From Planctomycetota bacterium (GTDB lineage Bacteria; Planctomycetota; Planctomycetia; Planctomycetales; Planctomycetaceae): a DNA stretch of 31,169 nt. A program made the position numbers and the translations under genes. The DNA lies in assembly GCA_023417655.1 (NCBI GenBank), contig JAEZFD010000050.1:1-31169 (forward strand), given 5' to 3'. The notes beneath the pieces were generated by a model. It had not been told where the DNA came from. It saw only the letters and a program-made list of their open reading frames with translations, and ran no database searches. Of the stretch, positions 20,364 through 30,500 are shown in pieces (position 1 is the stretch's first letter; each line of letters opens with the position of its first letter).

Positions 20364-20586
20364 TTGTTCGGTTAGTTTCTTGATAGCGGCCAGCGCCAGC
20401 ATGACCAACTTCCACTCTCAGCCAACTCTGGATTTTCTGTTCGATCCCAGCCGCGCCCCATTGATTCTCTCTGTTGAGATTCGGTCGATCTCCTTCCCAT
20501 CGGAATTCAAAAAGCTGATACTCCGCACTCGTTCTGGATTGCACTTAACAGCGTCATCGACAGCCTCTTGATGGAATCCGCCTCGA

Positions 20587-22518
20587 ATGTATCTCAGCAA
20601 ACTGGAAATCAAGAACTTCCGTAACTTTGGCGATCCGGCGTTCGTGATTAGGCTGAAGCCCTTCACATTGATCTTGGGAGAAAACAACGTCGGAAAGTCG
20701 AATCTGCTGTGCGCCGTCTCGCTGCTCTTTGGCCAAGAACTGTCGGCAACGCAGCGCCGCATGCTCGATACCGATGATTTCAACTATGAGATCATGGCCT
20801 CGTTCAAGCAACAGGTCCTTGACGAAACGATCGCGGCTGAAAGCGTCCTGTTTCCCGAAATCGTGATCGAAGCCACGCTCGATTCTCTGAGCGAAGAGCA
20901 GCATCCCGTTGTCGGGGACTGGTACTCCAACACCGAACTCACACAGGCCAAAGTCACTTATCGCTTTTCAATTCGCACGAATTTTGACGGTTCCAAATGG
21001 ATCACTGAACAGAGAGCCGCGATTGCTGAGCAGAAACGAGTGCATGAAGAGCGGCGAAAAGAAACGCCGCTACCAGAAGATGCACCGCCGATCGACGATT
21101 CGCTCCTGGTCGACTTTCCCATTGGGGAATACCGCTACGTCATTTATGGAGGGGGCAGGCCAGCGAACGAGTGTGAAGCCTACTTTCTTCGGATGCTTCG
21201 AGCCGAAATACTCGACGCACTCCGGGATGCTGAGCGAGAGCTTGTCGATGGCGGCGAACAACGGCTGCTCTACCGGGTGTTACGACAGAGCAGCGAGTCT
21301 CGTTATACGGATGTCAAACGCCTTCTCGCCGAGTTGAAGCGGGCAATTGACGTTGATCCGTCTCTGGTCGGAATCAAGACCGATGTCGAGTCTTTCCTCA
21401 AGCTGGTATCGCTTGAAACACAGGGGGAAACTCATGCCATCGGGCTTCAGTTCGTCGCCCCCGAGGCGGCTGAATTGCTGAAGAAGATCGGCATGACCTA
21501 TGGTGCAAACCCGATGACAGTCGCACGAAATGGTCTGGGCCGTAACAATCTGCTGTACATCGCCCTGCTCGTGTCACAACTTTCCAAGGCAACAGACCCT
21601 GCCGCGAGCGACGACTCTTTCGTCTGTTTTCGATTTGTCGGTATTGAAGAACCGGAAGCTCATCTGCATCCGCATCTTCAAGATCATTTGGCACGCAACA
21701 TTGAGGATGTCCGTGAGCGGCATTCAGACAGACTGCAATTGATTCTGACTTCGCACTCGACGCATATCGCCGCCAAATTAGATCTTGAAAACACGGTCGT
21801 TGTGTTCCGAAGCGGTCTCGATGGCCGACTCTGCGTCCACTACGTCCTGGATGGGCTTGATCCCGTCAAGGACAAGGCATCTATACGTTTCCTCAGCCTC
21901 TACCTGGATGCGACCAAGTCTCAAATGTTCTTTGCCCGACGGCTCATCCTCGTCGAAGGGATTTCCGAGCAAATCTTGATGCCGCATTTCTTCGAACAAC
22001 AGACGGGAAAGAGTTTGGAGTCGGTCGGTTGCACGGTTCTCAACGTCAACGGTGTCGCCTTTCGACACTTCCTCACGGTGGTCAAGAACGGCTTTTTCAA
22101 GAAGTGCGTCGTTCTGACTGATAGCGACTCCGGCACCCGAGCGGAGAATCGCGCGGATTCGCTTCAAGCAGAGTTTGTGGATGCTGCTCACATCAAAGTG
22201 GAAAAGACAACGGCCAGCACCTTCGAAAAAGACCTGGTCACGGCCAATAAGTCAGGTGAGGCAAGGGAACTACTGTTTGACGCTCTGACATTGAGTAAGC
22301 CGAACAACGGTCCAAAATTTAAGCGAGAGACGGCCGATGCCGAGATCAACGTCGACATGTTCTTTGCGGAAATCGAGGACTGCAAGGCAGAGTTTGCATT
22401 TTCTCTGGCCTCAGTGTTGAAAGACGAGCCACAGCAGGCCTTGCAAAACAAGCGGACGCCAAGAACGCTTGAGATTCCTCAATACATCAAGAACGCGATC
22501 AATTTCGTTAGGGAGTAG
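20587..22518 (+). CDS. gajA: Gabija GajA: OLD-family ATPase-TOPRIM endonuclease
   Basis: This is a 643-aa protein. The ABC-type ATPase half has Walker A GENNVGKS (31-38) after LEIKNFRNFG, Walker B FVGIEEPEAHLHPHLQ and the H-loop LTSHSTH. The TOPRIM half has ILVEGISEQIL (Glu) and VLTDSDSGTRAENR (Asp-x-Asp). This is the class 2 OLD layout of GajA, a DNA endonuclease that works with the helicase-like GajB encoded 3 nt downstream. It is slightly longer than typical GajA. No strong ribosome-binding site precedes the ATG, but MYLSKLEIKNFR is the usual family start. Role: anti-phage defence (established for the family; inferred here). Confidence 0.88.
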   Translation: MYLSKLEIKNFRNFGDPAFVIRLKPFTLILGENNVGKSNLLCAVSLLFGQELSATQRRMLDTDDFNYEIMASFKQQVLDETIAAESVLFPEIVIEATLDSLSEEQHPVVGDWYSNTELTQAKVTYRFSIRTNFDGSKWITEQRAAIAEQKRVHEERRKETPLPEDAPPIDDSLLVDFPIGEYRYVIYGGGRPANECEAYFLRMLRAEILDALRDAERELVDGGEQRLLYRVLRQSSESRYTDVKRLLAELKRAIDVDPSLVGIKTDVESFLKLVSLETQGETHAIGLQFVAPEAAELLKKIGMTYGANPMTVARNGLGRNNLLYIALLVSQLSKATDPAASDDSFVCFRFVGIEEPEAHLHPHLQDHLARNIEDVRERHSDRLQLILTSHSTHIAAKLDLENTVVVFRSGLDGRLCVHYVLDGLDPVKDKASIRFLSLYLDATKSQMFFARRLILVEGISEQILMPHFFEQQTGKSLESVGCTVLNVNGVAFRHFLTVVKNGFFKKCVVLTDSDSGTRAENRADSLQAEFVDAAHIKVEKTTASTFEKDLVTANKSGEARELLFDALTLSKPNNGPKFKRETADAEINVDMFFAEIEDCKAEFAFSLASVLKDEPQQALQNKRTPRTLEIPQYIKNAINFVRE

Positions 22519-22521
22519 CTG

Positions 22522-23997
22522 ATGGCGAGAAAATTCGACCGCCCCCGACTCGCCATTGCGGGACCTGGAGCGGGGAAAACGCACACAATGGTGGATGAGA
22601 TCGGGAAGGCCATGTCATCGTTGCTACCGCAGCAGCACTTGGCCGCGATCACATTCACGAACGCGGCTGCCAACACCATTCGCGAACGACTGCACCGGAG
22701 AACCCGGGTGCGCCCCAACGTTTTCATTGGTACGACACACCAATTCGTCAGTCGTTTCATTCTTTCGCCGTGTGCAACTCTTTTTGGCAAACTTCCGGAA
22801 GACCGCCTTTATGCGGCGATCGATTTTCATGACAAGCGAAGTGGGGCATCGATCCGCACCAGAAATCTGATCAACAAGGGAGTTGTTCCCTTCGATGCGA
22901 TGTTTCCAGTGGCGCGTGATCTCTTGAAACTTGAAACCGTGCGTACCAGGCTCGCGCAGCGACTTTCCCATTTATTTGTGGATGAGTTTCAAGACACCAA
23001 TATTGTCATGCTTGATATTATTCAGCAGTTGCGGAAGGGCGGGACAACCCGAATCTATGCGGTTGGTGATCCCGAGCAATTCGTAATGGGTTTCACTTAT
23101 CGGGGAACAAGAAGACCCACATTCGACAAGCTGCCGTTTTTTCGATTTCAACCGCAAGCAGATTCCACTTCGCTCATCGATAATCATCGATCGAATGCTG
23201 AAATTGTCGAGTTTGCGAATCGATTCCGGAGTGACCTTCAACAAAGGTCCTTGAAGCCAAGGCGAGAAGATGCGCGAGTTTTCTTCATTCGGGCAACTGA
23301 CCTTCGGGAAATCGTCACCATTTTTCAGGCTCGTGCCACGGATGTCCAGATCCATGGTTCTGTTTGCACACGGCTCTATCTCTCGGAGAAAAATGCAACT
23401 TTTGATCCGATCATGGAGGAGTTTGGCATTCGCGCAACCTCCAATTTGGGAAGGAAGACGCCGACATTGTTGGGGGACGCTCTGGAATTGATTGGAACGG
23501 CGCTCGATCGAACCCCCAGAAAGGCTTGCCTTGAGTTCAAGTTGACGCGACTTCAGTGGCGTGCTGCAGGGACAGCCGTCTTGAGGCATGCATTGCGTAA
23601 AGATTTCGGACTGCAGGAATTCGTGGCGTTCATCGCCAACACGTTCAGTCACGAGGTTTCGAAGTCCAGATTGAAGACTCTGGAGGACGGCCTAGGGCAA
23701 CTCAAGACGCATCTGGCGCTGGGGCATGTCGACATACACCCGGAGAAGTGTGCCTCGATCCGACGAGCCAAGGGGCTGGAAGCGGATGCGGTGCTCGCGC
23801 TTGCCCTTGGGCTTGCGGAGTTGAAAAAATGGCTGTCAACCGACCGTGCATCACGAACTGCTGATAAGCAAGACAAATGTCGCCTTGGTTATGTGGCCTT
23901 CACTCGTCCGCGTGAAATGCTCTGCATTGCCTGCCTGAAGCCTTTGGACGATGAGGCGGAGTCTCTTCTGCAGGAACTTGGTGTCCATTTCGTTTAA
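22522..23997 (+). CDS. gajB: Gabija GajB: UvrD/PcrA-like helicase
   Basis: This 491-aa protein is a superfamily 1A helicase: motif I GPGAGKTHT (14-22), AITFTNAAANTIRERL, motif II HLFVDEFQDTN, motif III-like AVGDPEQFVMGFTYRG, IDNHRSNAEIV, RRAKGLEADAVLALALG and YVAFTRPREML near the end. Length and the compact form match GajB (about 490 aa), which activates GajA in Gabija defence. The start follows GGGAGTAGCTG and lies 3 nt after the gajA stop. The third gene starts inside its 3' end. Confidence 0.88.
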   Translation: MARKFDRPRLAIAGPGAGKTHTMVDEIGKAMSSLLPQQHLAAITFTNAAANTIRERLHRRTRVRPNVFIGTTHQFVSRFILSPCATLFGKLPEDRLYAAIDFHDKRSGASIRTRNLINKGVVPFDAMFPVARDLLKLETVRTRLAQRLSHLFVDEFQDTNIVMLDIIQQLRKGGTTRIYAVGDPEQFVMGFTYRGTRRPTFDKLPFFRFQPQADSTSLIDNHRSNAEIVEFANRFRSDLQQRSLKPRREDARVFFIRATDLREIVTIFQARATDVQIHGSVCTRLYLSEKNATFDPIMEEFGIRATSNLGRKTPTLLGDALELIGTALDRTPRKACLEFKLTRLQWRAAGTAVLRHALRKDFGLQEFVAFIANTFSHEVSKSRLKTLEDGLGQLKTHLALGHVDIHPEKCASIRRAKGLEADAVLALALGLAELKKWLSTDRASRTADKQDKCRLGYVAFTRPREMLCIACLKPLDDEAESLLQELGVHFV

Positions 23998-24739
23998 AAG
24001 ATGGACTGAGAAGACTGTCAAGAACCAACTGACCGCGATTCGCGTCTTCCCATTGGAGAAAAAAACGAGCAAGAAGAAGGCCCTGTTCGATTACGGTCCG
24101 TTCGGCAACAAGCACAACAGCCTGTTCTGCCCTGGTCCCGACATCCGCTTGAACGCATGCGTCGGCAAAAACGGCGGTCCTGCCGGATTTGATCGGTACG
24201 CCAGTGGATATTTTGAAGCAGGCGCCAGGCTGGTGGCAAGCCTGAAGGCCGATCCCATGAGCGTTGACTGTCTCATCTATCCGCTCGTGATGACCTATCG
24301 CCACGGAATCGAGATTGAACTAAAGCACCTTGTAAGGGTTCTCCCGTCGCTCTGCGGAAAAGAAGCCGCGCCAAAGCAGACACACAAGCTGATAGACAAC
24401 TGGAAAACAGTCCGTCAGCTGTTGATTGAGCTGGAAGAAGGCGACGAAGTTCTGGATCGAGTGGAGTCGCTGCTGAAGGATTTCGTTGAGATTGATCCAC
24501 GAGGCGAGAGCTTTCGCTATCCGGAATCAACGAGAGGTTCCATGCTGCTTCAGGACACCAGCATCATCAATGTTGAAGTCTTCGAAGACGGAATGGCCTC
24601 CATTGCAAAGTATCTCGAAGGAGCGTGTTACTGGGCAGAACACCTTGGAGAGCAGAACGCCGAAGGGATGCAATGGATGTATGAGTTAGAACAGGAAACG
24701 GCAAGTGAGATGGCTGCATATCATGGAGGACCGGAATAG
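23951..24739 (+). CDS. Unrecognised third gene of the Gabija operon
   Basis: This is a 262-aa soluble protein. The middle has a helical stretch with SVDCLIYPLVMTYRHGIEIELKHLV, then KQTHKLIDNWKTVRQLLIEL, which recalls HEPN-type helical bundles (weak, by pattern only). The end is acidic and helical (GACYWAEHLGEQNAEGMQWMYELEQ). The ATG at 23951 overlaps gajB by 47 nt; a GTG at 23981 behind CAGGAAC is an alternative. Tight linkage implies co-translation with gajA and gajB. Standard Gabija has two genes, so this could be an accessory effector, toxin or regulator. It ends 69 nt before the convergent glycosyltransferase. Confidence 0.75.
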   Translation: MRRSLFCRNLVSISFKRWTEKTVKNQLTAIRVFPLEKKTSKKKALFDYGPFGNKHNSLFCPGPDIRLNACVGKNGGPAGFDRYASGYFEAGARLVASLKADPMSVDCLIYPLVMTYRHGIEIELKHLVRVLPSLCGKEAAPKQTHKLIDNWKTVRQLLIELEEGDEVLDRVESLLKDFVEIDPRGESFRYPESTRGSMLLQDTSIINVEVFEDGMASIAKYLEGACYWAEHLGEQNAEGMQWMYELEQETASEMAAYHGGPE

Positions 24740-24808
24740 CCTCTCCGGAACATATGGATGAGCTGCAGTCTGTCCGCGGAACTATTGTTTCGAAATGCCG
24801 GTTGATGA

Positions 24809-25585
24809 TCACTTCCGTTGAAGCCGAAGTCTCAGCAGGATTGTTGCCGCCATGACCGCTTCTTTCCAGTTCAACTTCGTTTGACCGAAGCGCCGTTCTT
24901 CATAGCTGATGGGGAGTTCGAGGAACGTGGCTCCGATCTGGATCAAACGGTAGAGGATTTCTTCCTGGATGGCATAGCCGGTTGCCTGGGTGCGGGACCA
25001 GTCGACCTGAGCGAGTCGGTTTACCCGATAGCATCGAAAGCTCCCGCTGTTGTCCGAGGTGGAGAGCCGCAGGACGGCACGGGCGTAGAGATTCAGCGAC
25101 CAGCTCATCCATCGCCGACGCAAGCTCAACCCGACTGCCTCTCCGCCTTCAATATAGCGTGACCCGATGACAATATCGGCCTCATCACTTCGGTCCAGAA
25201 GTGCCGGGATGAATCGAGGCGGATGAGAGAAATCGGCGTCCAGATTGACGAGTAAGTCATAGCCTTTCTCGATGCCGTACCGAAATCCAGCGGTCGTCGC
25301 GGAACCGAGACCGAGTTTACCGGGACGCTGAATGACGTGAACCCGCGTGTCCCGCGCCGCCAGTTCCTCGACAAATGGCCCTGTTCCATCCGGAGAGTTG
25401 TCATCAATGACCAGGAGGTCAGCCGCCGGTAACAGCTGCTGAATTTCCGGAATGAGCTGTTGCAGATTCTCCCGTTCATTATAGGTGCAGAGTGTCACCA
25501 GGAGACGAGGGGACTCATTCTCCGTCTCTTCCCTGTCGACGACCAGTGGAATGGGGCAATCGCTTTGTCTCATTACGGAATGCAT
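24809..25585 (-). CDS. Dolichol-phosphate-mannose-synthase-like glycosyltransferase (GT2)
   Basis: This is a 258-aa protein: LLVTLCTYNERENLQQLIPEI, DLLVIDDNSPDGTG, KLGLGSATTAGFRYG, LLVNLDADFSHPPRFIPAL (metal-binding DxD region), VIGSRYIEGG, and SYEERRFGQTKLN near the C-terminus. This is the polyprenol-monophosphomannose synthase pattern; it transfers a sugar from a nucleotide donor to polyprenyl phosphate at the inner membrane face. There is no C-terminal membrane domain, as in short DPM1-type enzymes. The start at 25585 is behind GGGAGGGAC. It is probably a chromosomal housekeeping gene outside the island. Confidence 0.87.
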   Translation of the reverse strand: MHSVMRQSDCPIPLVVDREETENESPRLLVTLCTYNERENLQQLIPEIQQLLPAADLLVIDDNSPDGTGPFVEELAARDTRVHVIQRPGKLGLGSATTAGFRYGIEKGYDLLVNLDADFSHPPRFIPALLDRSDEADIVIGSRYIEGGEAVGLSLRRRWMSWSLNLYARAVLRLSTSDNSGSFRCYRVNRLAQVDWSRTQATGYAIQEEILYRLIQIGATFLELPISYEERRFGQTKLNWKEAVMAATILLRLRLQRK

Positions 25586-25631
25586 GAACTCTGTCCCTCC
25601 CGATCCGCCGTCTGGAAACGAACGAGTAATG

Positions 25632-27566
25632 TCATTGCGCTGGTCCCGCTTGAATGGCAGAGGACGGGGAGGGAACACAGACGACCCGAAAACCCACGAA
25701 CGGGGACGATTTCCAAGGAGCGAGGATGGGATAGTTAATGAAACAACCTTCCCCGACATAGATCCAGTCACTGCCGCGAATCACTTTGGCATACCCCATT
25801 TGAGGACCGGCAGGATCTACGGTCCGGGAGCGCTGATAATAGCTTCGATCGAACCAGTCCGAGCACCATTCCCAGGCATTCCCCCGCATGTCGAACAAGC
25901 CGAGTGAATTGGCTGGAGAGGACGCGACACTGGTCAAGGGGAGTGGAGGACTGATACCGGCGGCTTCTCCAGAGAGGTCATGAGCCGAACGACTTGATCG
26001 CCAATTGTATGGTTTGGAATTCGTCTCCCGGCAGGCATATTCCCATTCGGCTTCCGTCGGCAGGCGGTAGGTCCGTCCTGCAGCTCGCTCGTCTGGCAGC
26101 ACAGAAAGCCGCTCACAGAATTCCTGGGCCTGATACCAGGTCACATTCACGGCCGGCAACGTGTTGTCAGCGAAGCCCTCTGCTTCAGTGGCTCCCATGA
26201 CCCGTTGAAACTGCTCCTGTGTCACCTCGGTCGCGCCCAGAAAATAGTCAGACGAAATCTGGACAGCGTGCGGAGGTGTCTCGGGAGGAGTATCATGATC
26301 ATTTCCCAGGTCAGGGACTCCCATCGTGAATTCCCCCGCAGGGATTTTGACGAAGACCATGTTGATGGAGTTCCTCAATTCCTGTGATCCTGCCTGGGAT
26401 GCCTGTTGTGGTCGTGGCGCGTCCGCTCTTGAGCCCGGCCAGTTGACCAGTTTTGTGATGTCATCGTGAAATTCGTTGACCGGTGTTTCGCGGGAATGCA
26501 GGGCGTGCCAGACTCCAGGGTCAATCTTGTTGGAGAGGAACCGCACGGCTCCATCCAGAAACGCGGCATTTACTCCTCCACTGTGGCGGCTGCGAGAGGC
26601 CGCGTTCTGATTTTTGTCGATATAGGAAACGCAGGGCATTCCCAATTCGATCAGCTTCTCCGGCCCATACTTTTCATTCAGAGCCCCACCCCCTTGGATG
26701 TCATCGGATCGCGCCCAGGGATTGTTGGGTCCGTAGGCATCTCCATTAATTCCATGCCCCCAGGTCACGCTTCCGGCAATGTGCCCTAAGGCCCAGCAGC
26801 CGCGAATATCAATTGGGTCAATTCCGGCGCGAACTTCATTGAAGGCAATCAGAGTCGAGTGACCATTCGTGAGGTCCTCCCGCCGAAATGATTTGTTGAA
26901 ACCGGCAATTCCATTTCCCCAATACTGAAACTCGCGATTTTCTCCATCGATGTGGAGGTGCGCGTGATCGCCAGTCGGGGTTTGTGTGCTTCCCGGGCTG
27001 GTGTGAAAAGAATGGGTTCCGCCATTGATGGCATAGTTTCCCCGGCCGAATTCCATGACCTGTCCACCCGCAGTTTCGAACTGAAATCGATTTTCCGCGT
27101 GATTGAATTCATCGGCAGGGCACGTGAATTCCGGAACTTGCTGTTCCCGAATCACTCGCTGTGACTCTGCCCCGACGGGCAAGAGGTCGTCGTATTCACT
27201 CAGTCTCGCGGAGAGACCCAGATGAGGGGCCAGTTCAATGGCCCAGTTCTTCCCAATGAACCGGTCCCAATGTGTGGATTCCTGCAAGGCCAGGCTCTGT
27301 AGCGCGGAGGTGCTCCAGTGCGCTGCCATGGGATAGTTCCCGTGCTGCTGCTCAGAGGCGAGGATCGCCTGAGACAAACGGGACATGCGCTGCGTACAGG
27401 TATTCCGCCGGGCGCGTTCTCTCGCCTGCAGGATCCATGGCACCATCAGGAGGGTCAGTAAAAGCACAACAACGACGGCCATGGTCAATTCCAATCGTGT
27501 GAAGCCGCTTCGGAGCGCACACGTGTGGAGCCAGACGATCAGTCGTTGCCTATCGCGACAATGCAT
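25632..27566 (-). CDS. Prepilin-type DUF1559 protein fused to FGE/SUMF1-like domain
   Basis: This is a 644-aa protein. Residues 20-45 hold a type IV prepilin-like signal, G-FTRLELTMAVVVVLLL with Glu at position +5. About 45-390 is a DUF1559-type domain, common and greatly expanded in Planctomycetes, with NYAINGG, STLIAFNEV and HSGGVNAAFLDGAVRFLSN. About 400-635 is a formylglycine-generating-enzyme/sulfatase-modifying-factor domain: MVFVKIPAGEFTMG, PVHxV-like AVQIS, RLPTEAEWEYACR, GLFDMRGNAWEWCSDW and GFRVV. The joining of the two domains is unusual. The start is preceded by GGAGG and overlaps the end of the EF-hand gene by 17 nt, so the two are probably co-expressed. Confidence 0.85.
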   Translation of the reverse strand: MHCRDRQRLIVWLHTCALRSGFTRLELTMAVVVVLLLTLLMVPWILQARERARRNTCTQRMSRLSQAILASEQQHGNYPMAAHWSTSALQSLALQESTHWDRFIGKNWAIELAPHLGLSARLSEYDDLLPVGAESQRVIREQQVPEFTCPADEFNHAENRFQFETAGGQVMEFGRGNYAINGGTHSFHTSPGSTQTPTGDHAHLHIDGENREFQYWGNGIAGFNKSFRREDLTNGHSTLIAFNEVRAGIDPIDIRGCWALGHIAGSVTWGHGINGDAYGPNNPWARSDDIQGGGALNEKYGPEKLIELGMPCVSYIDKNQNAASRSRHSGGVNAAFLDGAVRFLSNKIDPGVWHALHSRETPVNEFHDDITKLVNWPGSRADAPRPQQASQAGSQELRNSINMVFVKIPAGEFTMGVPDLGNDHDTPPETPPHAVQISSDYFLGATEVTQEQFQRVMGATEAEGFADNTLPAVNVTWYQAQEFCERLSVLPDERAAGRTYRLPTEAEWEYACRETNSKPYNWRSSRSAHDLSGEAAGISPPLPLTSVASSPANSLGLFDMRGNAWEWCSDWFDRSYYQRSRTVDPAGPQMGYAKVIRGSDWIYVGEGCFINYPILAPWKSSPFVGFRVVCVPSPSSAIQAGPAQ

Positions 27567-30500
27567 ACCAGACGACTCCTCCGACGAGCAGAATATTGAC
27601 GGCAATGATGATCCAGAAACGAGAATCGCTCGGTGGGGCCGCGTGCCGATTTCTGGCGACCTCTGCGCTGAGGTGGTTACTCCGTTGCCGCTGTGATCCG
27701 CTGAGAATTCCCCGGCCTTCCCGGAACTCATTCAACGAGAGTTGACGATTCCCGTCGCGGTCCGCAGCTAGAAACATTTCTTCCCAGCGGCCGATCGTCG
27801 CCTGCGCTCCGGCATCCGTACGTCCCTGATAGTCGACCAGGAGTTCCTGCAGCGTCAGGGCGGCATCCTGATTGGTATCGTAATAACGGAAGGCAATTTC
27901 AATGGGGGCTTTGACGGGATCGACACGAAAGTCCAGTTCGTTGAGGCTGAGCTTTCCGTCCTGATCACGATCGAACGCATTGAAAAAATCATAAGCTAAG
28001 GCCGTCAGCGGAATGCCTTTCGCCTCATAGAATTCCCCAAATGAGAGATGTCCATCGCCGTCACGATCTCCCCGCTTGGCGTACCACGGAGCCAGGACAT
28101 TCGCGAGGGGCGTCCGGCGGTATTCCGCCAGAGAGAGTTCGCCATCTCCATCCGCATCGAACGCCGCTACCAGACGATCCGCGATGACCCGCTGCCATTC
28201 GGGAACACTGGCCGTGATTTCTTCCTGAGACAGCGTCCCGTTCAGATTTTTATCGCATTCCAGGAACCGCGAGACGGGATCAATGATCCAGTGAGGAGCG
28301 GCCGTCCACTCGGCGAAATCGATGACTCCATTGCCATTTTGATCGGCTTCGCGGAATTTTTCCTCCGCGGTGGTCCCGCCGTATCCCCGCTTGAGATACT
28401 CCTCTTTACTGAGACGATCATCACGATTTTCATCGACATGGAGATAGAGCATATTGTTGAAGGTGATACCGGAGGAGGCCCGATAGGGAAGTCCGTCAAA
28501 TCGGCTGATCCCATAGGCTGCGTCAACCACTTGTCGCAGTTCTCCGATGGTCAACACACCGTCCCGGTTGCGATCCCAGTCCCGAAAGGTGCTCAACTGC
28601 AAGCCTGGGAGCTGCCGAGAGACGCGTCCGTTGCGAAATTCTTTTTCGTCCAGCTGGTCGTTGCCATTCAGATCGGCAGAACGGAATGCTGCTTCGAGTT
28701 GGGCAAACACTTCGTTGGCACGCTCAAGAATCGGATCGAGCGGTGCTGTCCGTTGTGTCACGCCCGCTTTCGAGGGGATGCTGCGATATTCTTGAGAGGA
28801 AATCTTTCCATCGGCATCGAAATCAAACACCTGAAAATCTCGCTGTGCCAGTTTCACATCCCGATAAGTTGCAAGAAACTCTTCAACATCGAGCAACCCA
28901 TCGCGATTCTGATCCGCCCGCTGAAAGTCTCGCTGAGGATTTCGGTGCGTCGTGGAAAATGTGAATTCATTCAGATCCAGTTGTTGATCTTGAGAGACAT
29001 CCAGTGCCTGGAAGAACAGTGCGGTGGTCGACAGGGATTCCAGTTCCCGCCCCCAGCCGAACTCCTGGAGAGACAGCAGCCCATCGGCATTCTTGTCCGA
29101 ACGGGAGAGATGCCAGGGTTCGTCGAAATTCGCTAACGGGCACAGGCGGTATTCCCGAAAATCCAGCTGGCCGTCTCCGTTAGCATCAAAGCCAGGGAAA
29201 ATGTGGCTGGCCAGGTCTTTCTGATAACTCTCGGCGCTGTTCTGCAGTTCCTCGGGACTGAGCAAGCCATCGAAGTCTTTATCGCTTGCTAAAAATTTTG
29301 CCAGGGGGTCTTTCAGCATTTTGCCCCAAGCCTCTTCAGGCGACAGTCTACCATCCTGATTCTGGTCATAAGGCGCCAGGGAAGCTTTCGCCTTGACCTC
29401 ATCCAACTGCGTCTTCGCCATCCAGTCGGCGACGCTGATGAATCCATCTCCGTCCGCGTCGAAATGGCGGAACCCCATCTGGTCGAAGACCAGGCCGTTG
29501 AGCCTGCGCAGCGGAAACCCGTCCAGACGAGTGATCGCATAGGCGCCGTCAATGACAGTGCGGACTTCGTCACGCTCAATCGAGCCGTTCCCGTTCCGGT
29601 CCCAGACTTTGAAGTCCGTCTGGGCCAGGCCTGAAATCAGCGCCGGCAGTTTGGCGGCGATGAATTCCTGCTGATCGAGAACTCCATCCCCGTTGGTGTC
29701 CCAGTTGGCCCACGACTGCTGAATGTGCTCCAGCGACTGTTCTGCCAGTTGCAATATCGGGTCAGGGACATTTCCTCGTTGAGCGACCAGGACTACGCCC
29801 GGCAGACATAGGAACTCTGCTTCAGACAGAACACCATTCCCGTCCCAGTCCACCACCCGGAAATCTCGCGTCAAGCGAGCATGCTCTCCCGCTGGACGGC
29901 CGGTTAACAGTTCCTCCAAGGAAACCTGGCCGTCCTGATTCGTGTCGCGAGCCGCAAAGGTCGGCGGCACAACAGCAGGTTTCGCTGTTCCCGCCTTAAA
30001 TGAGAATTCCTGAAGACTGAGCTGACCATCCTTGGAAACATCAAAGCCTGCAAAGATCAGGGCTGTCATGGCTAATGAATCAACAGTTCGCCCCCAGCCG
30101 AATTCCTGCAGCGTCAACTGTCCATCGGCATTCCGATCGGTTCGCCCCTCGTGCCAAGCCTCGTCATAATTGGCCAGCGGACACAATCGATACTCTCGAA
30201 AATCAAGTTTCCCATCTCCGTTGGTATCGAAACCGGGAAAGACGCGACTCGCAATCTCTTTCTGATAACTCTCGGCCCCGGCGATCACTTCATCTGGAGT
30301 GAGATAGCCATCAAAATCTTTGTCGGATCGCAAGAAAGTAGAGAGGATGTCTACCCTCAGCAGTCCCCAGGATTCCTGCGGGGAAAGCTTGCCATCGTGG
30401 TTTTGATCATGCGGCTGGAGAACGGCGATGGCTTTTTGCTCATCGAGTTTCGAACGTGACATCCACTCCGCAACGCTGATGAACCCATCTCCATCCACGT

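Larger units (their letters stand above)
20109..20586. other. Non-coding region between the 78-aa gene and gajA
   Basis: The left part is the leader of the minus-strand 78-aa gene, with hairpins at 20256-20295 and repeat P4 at 20328-20363. The right part (20364-20586) should contain the promoter of the Gabija genes, but I see no clear -35/-10 pair. A 65-codon minus-strand frame at 20347-20544 has no family pattern and is not called. Confidence 0.5.

Noticed and set aside
28048..29136. 362-codon plus-strand frame opposite the EF-hand gene
   Set aside because: It is a shadow produced by the repetitive EF-hand coding sequence.
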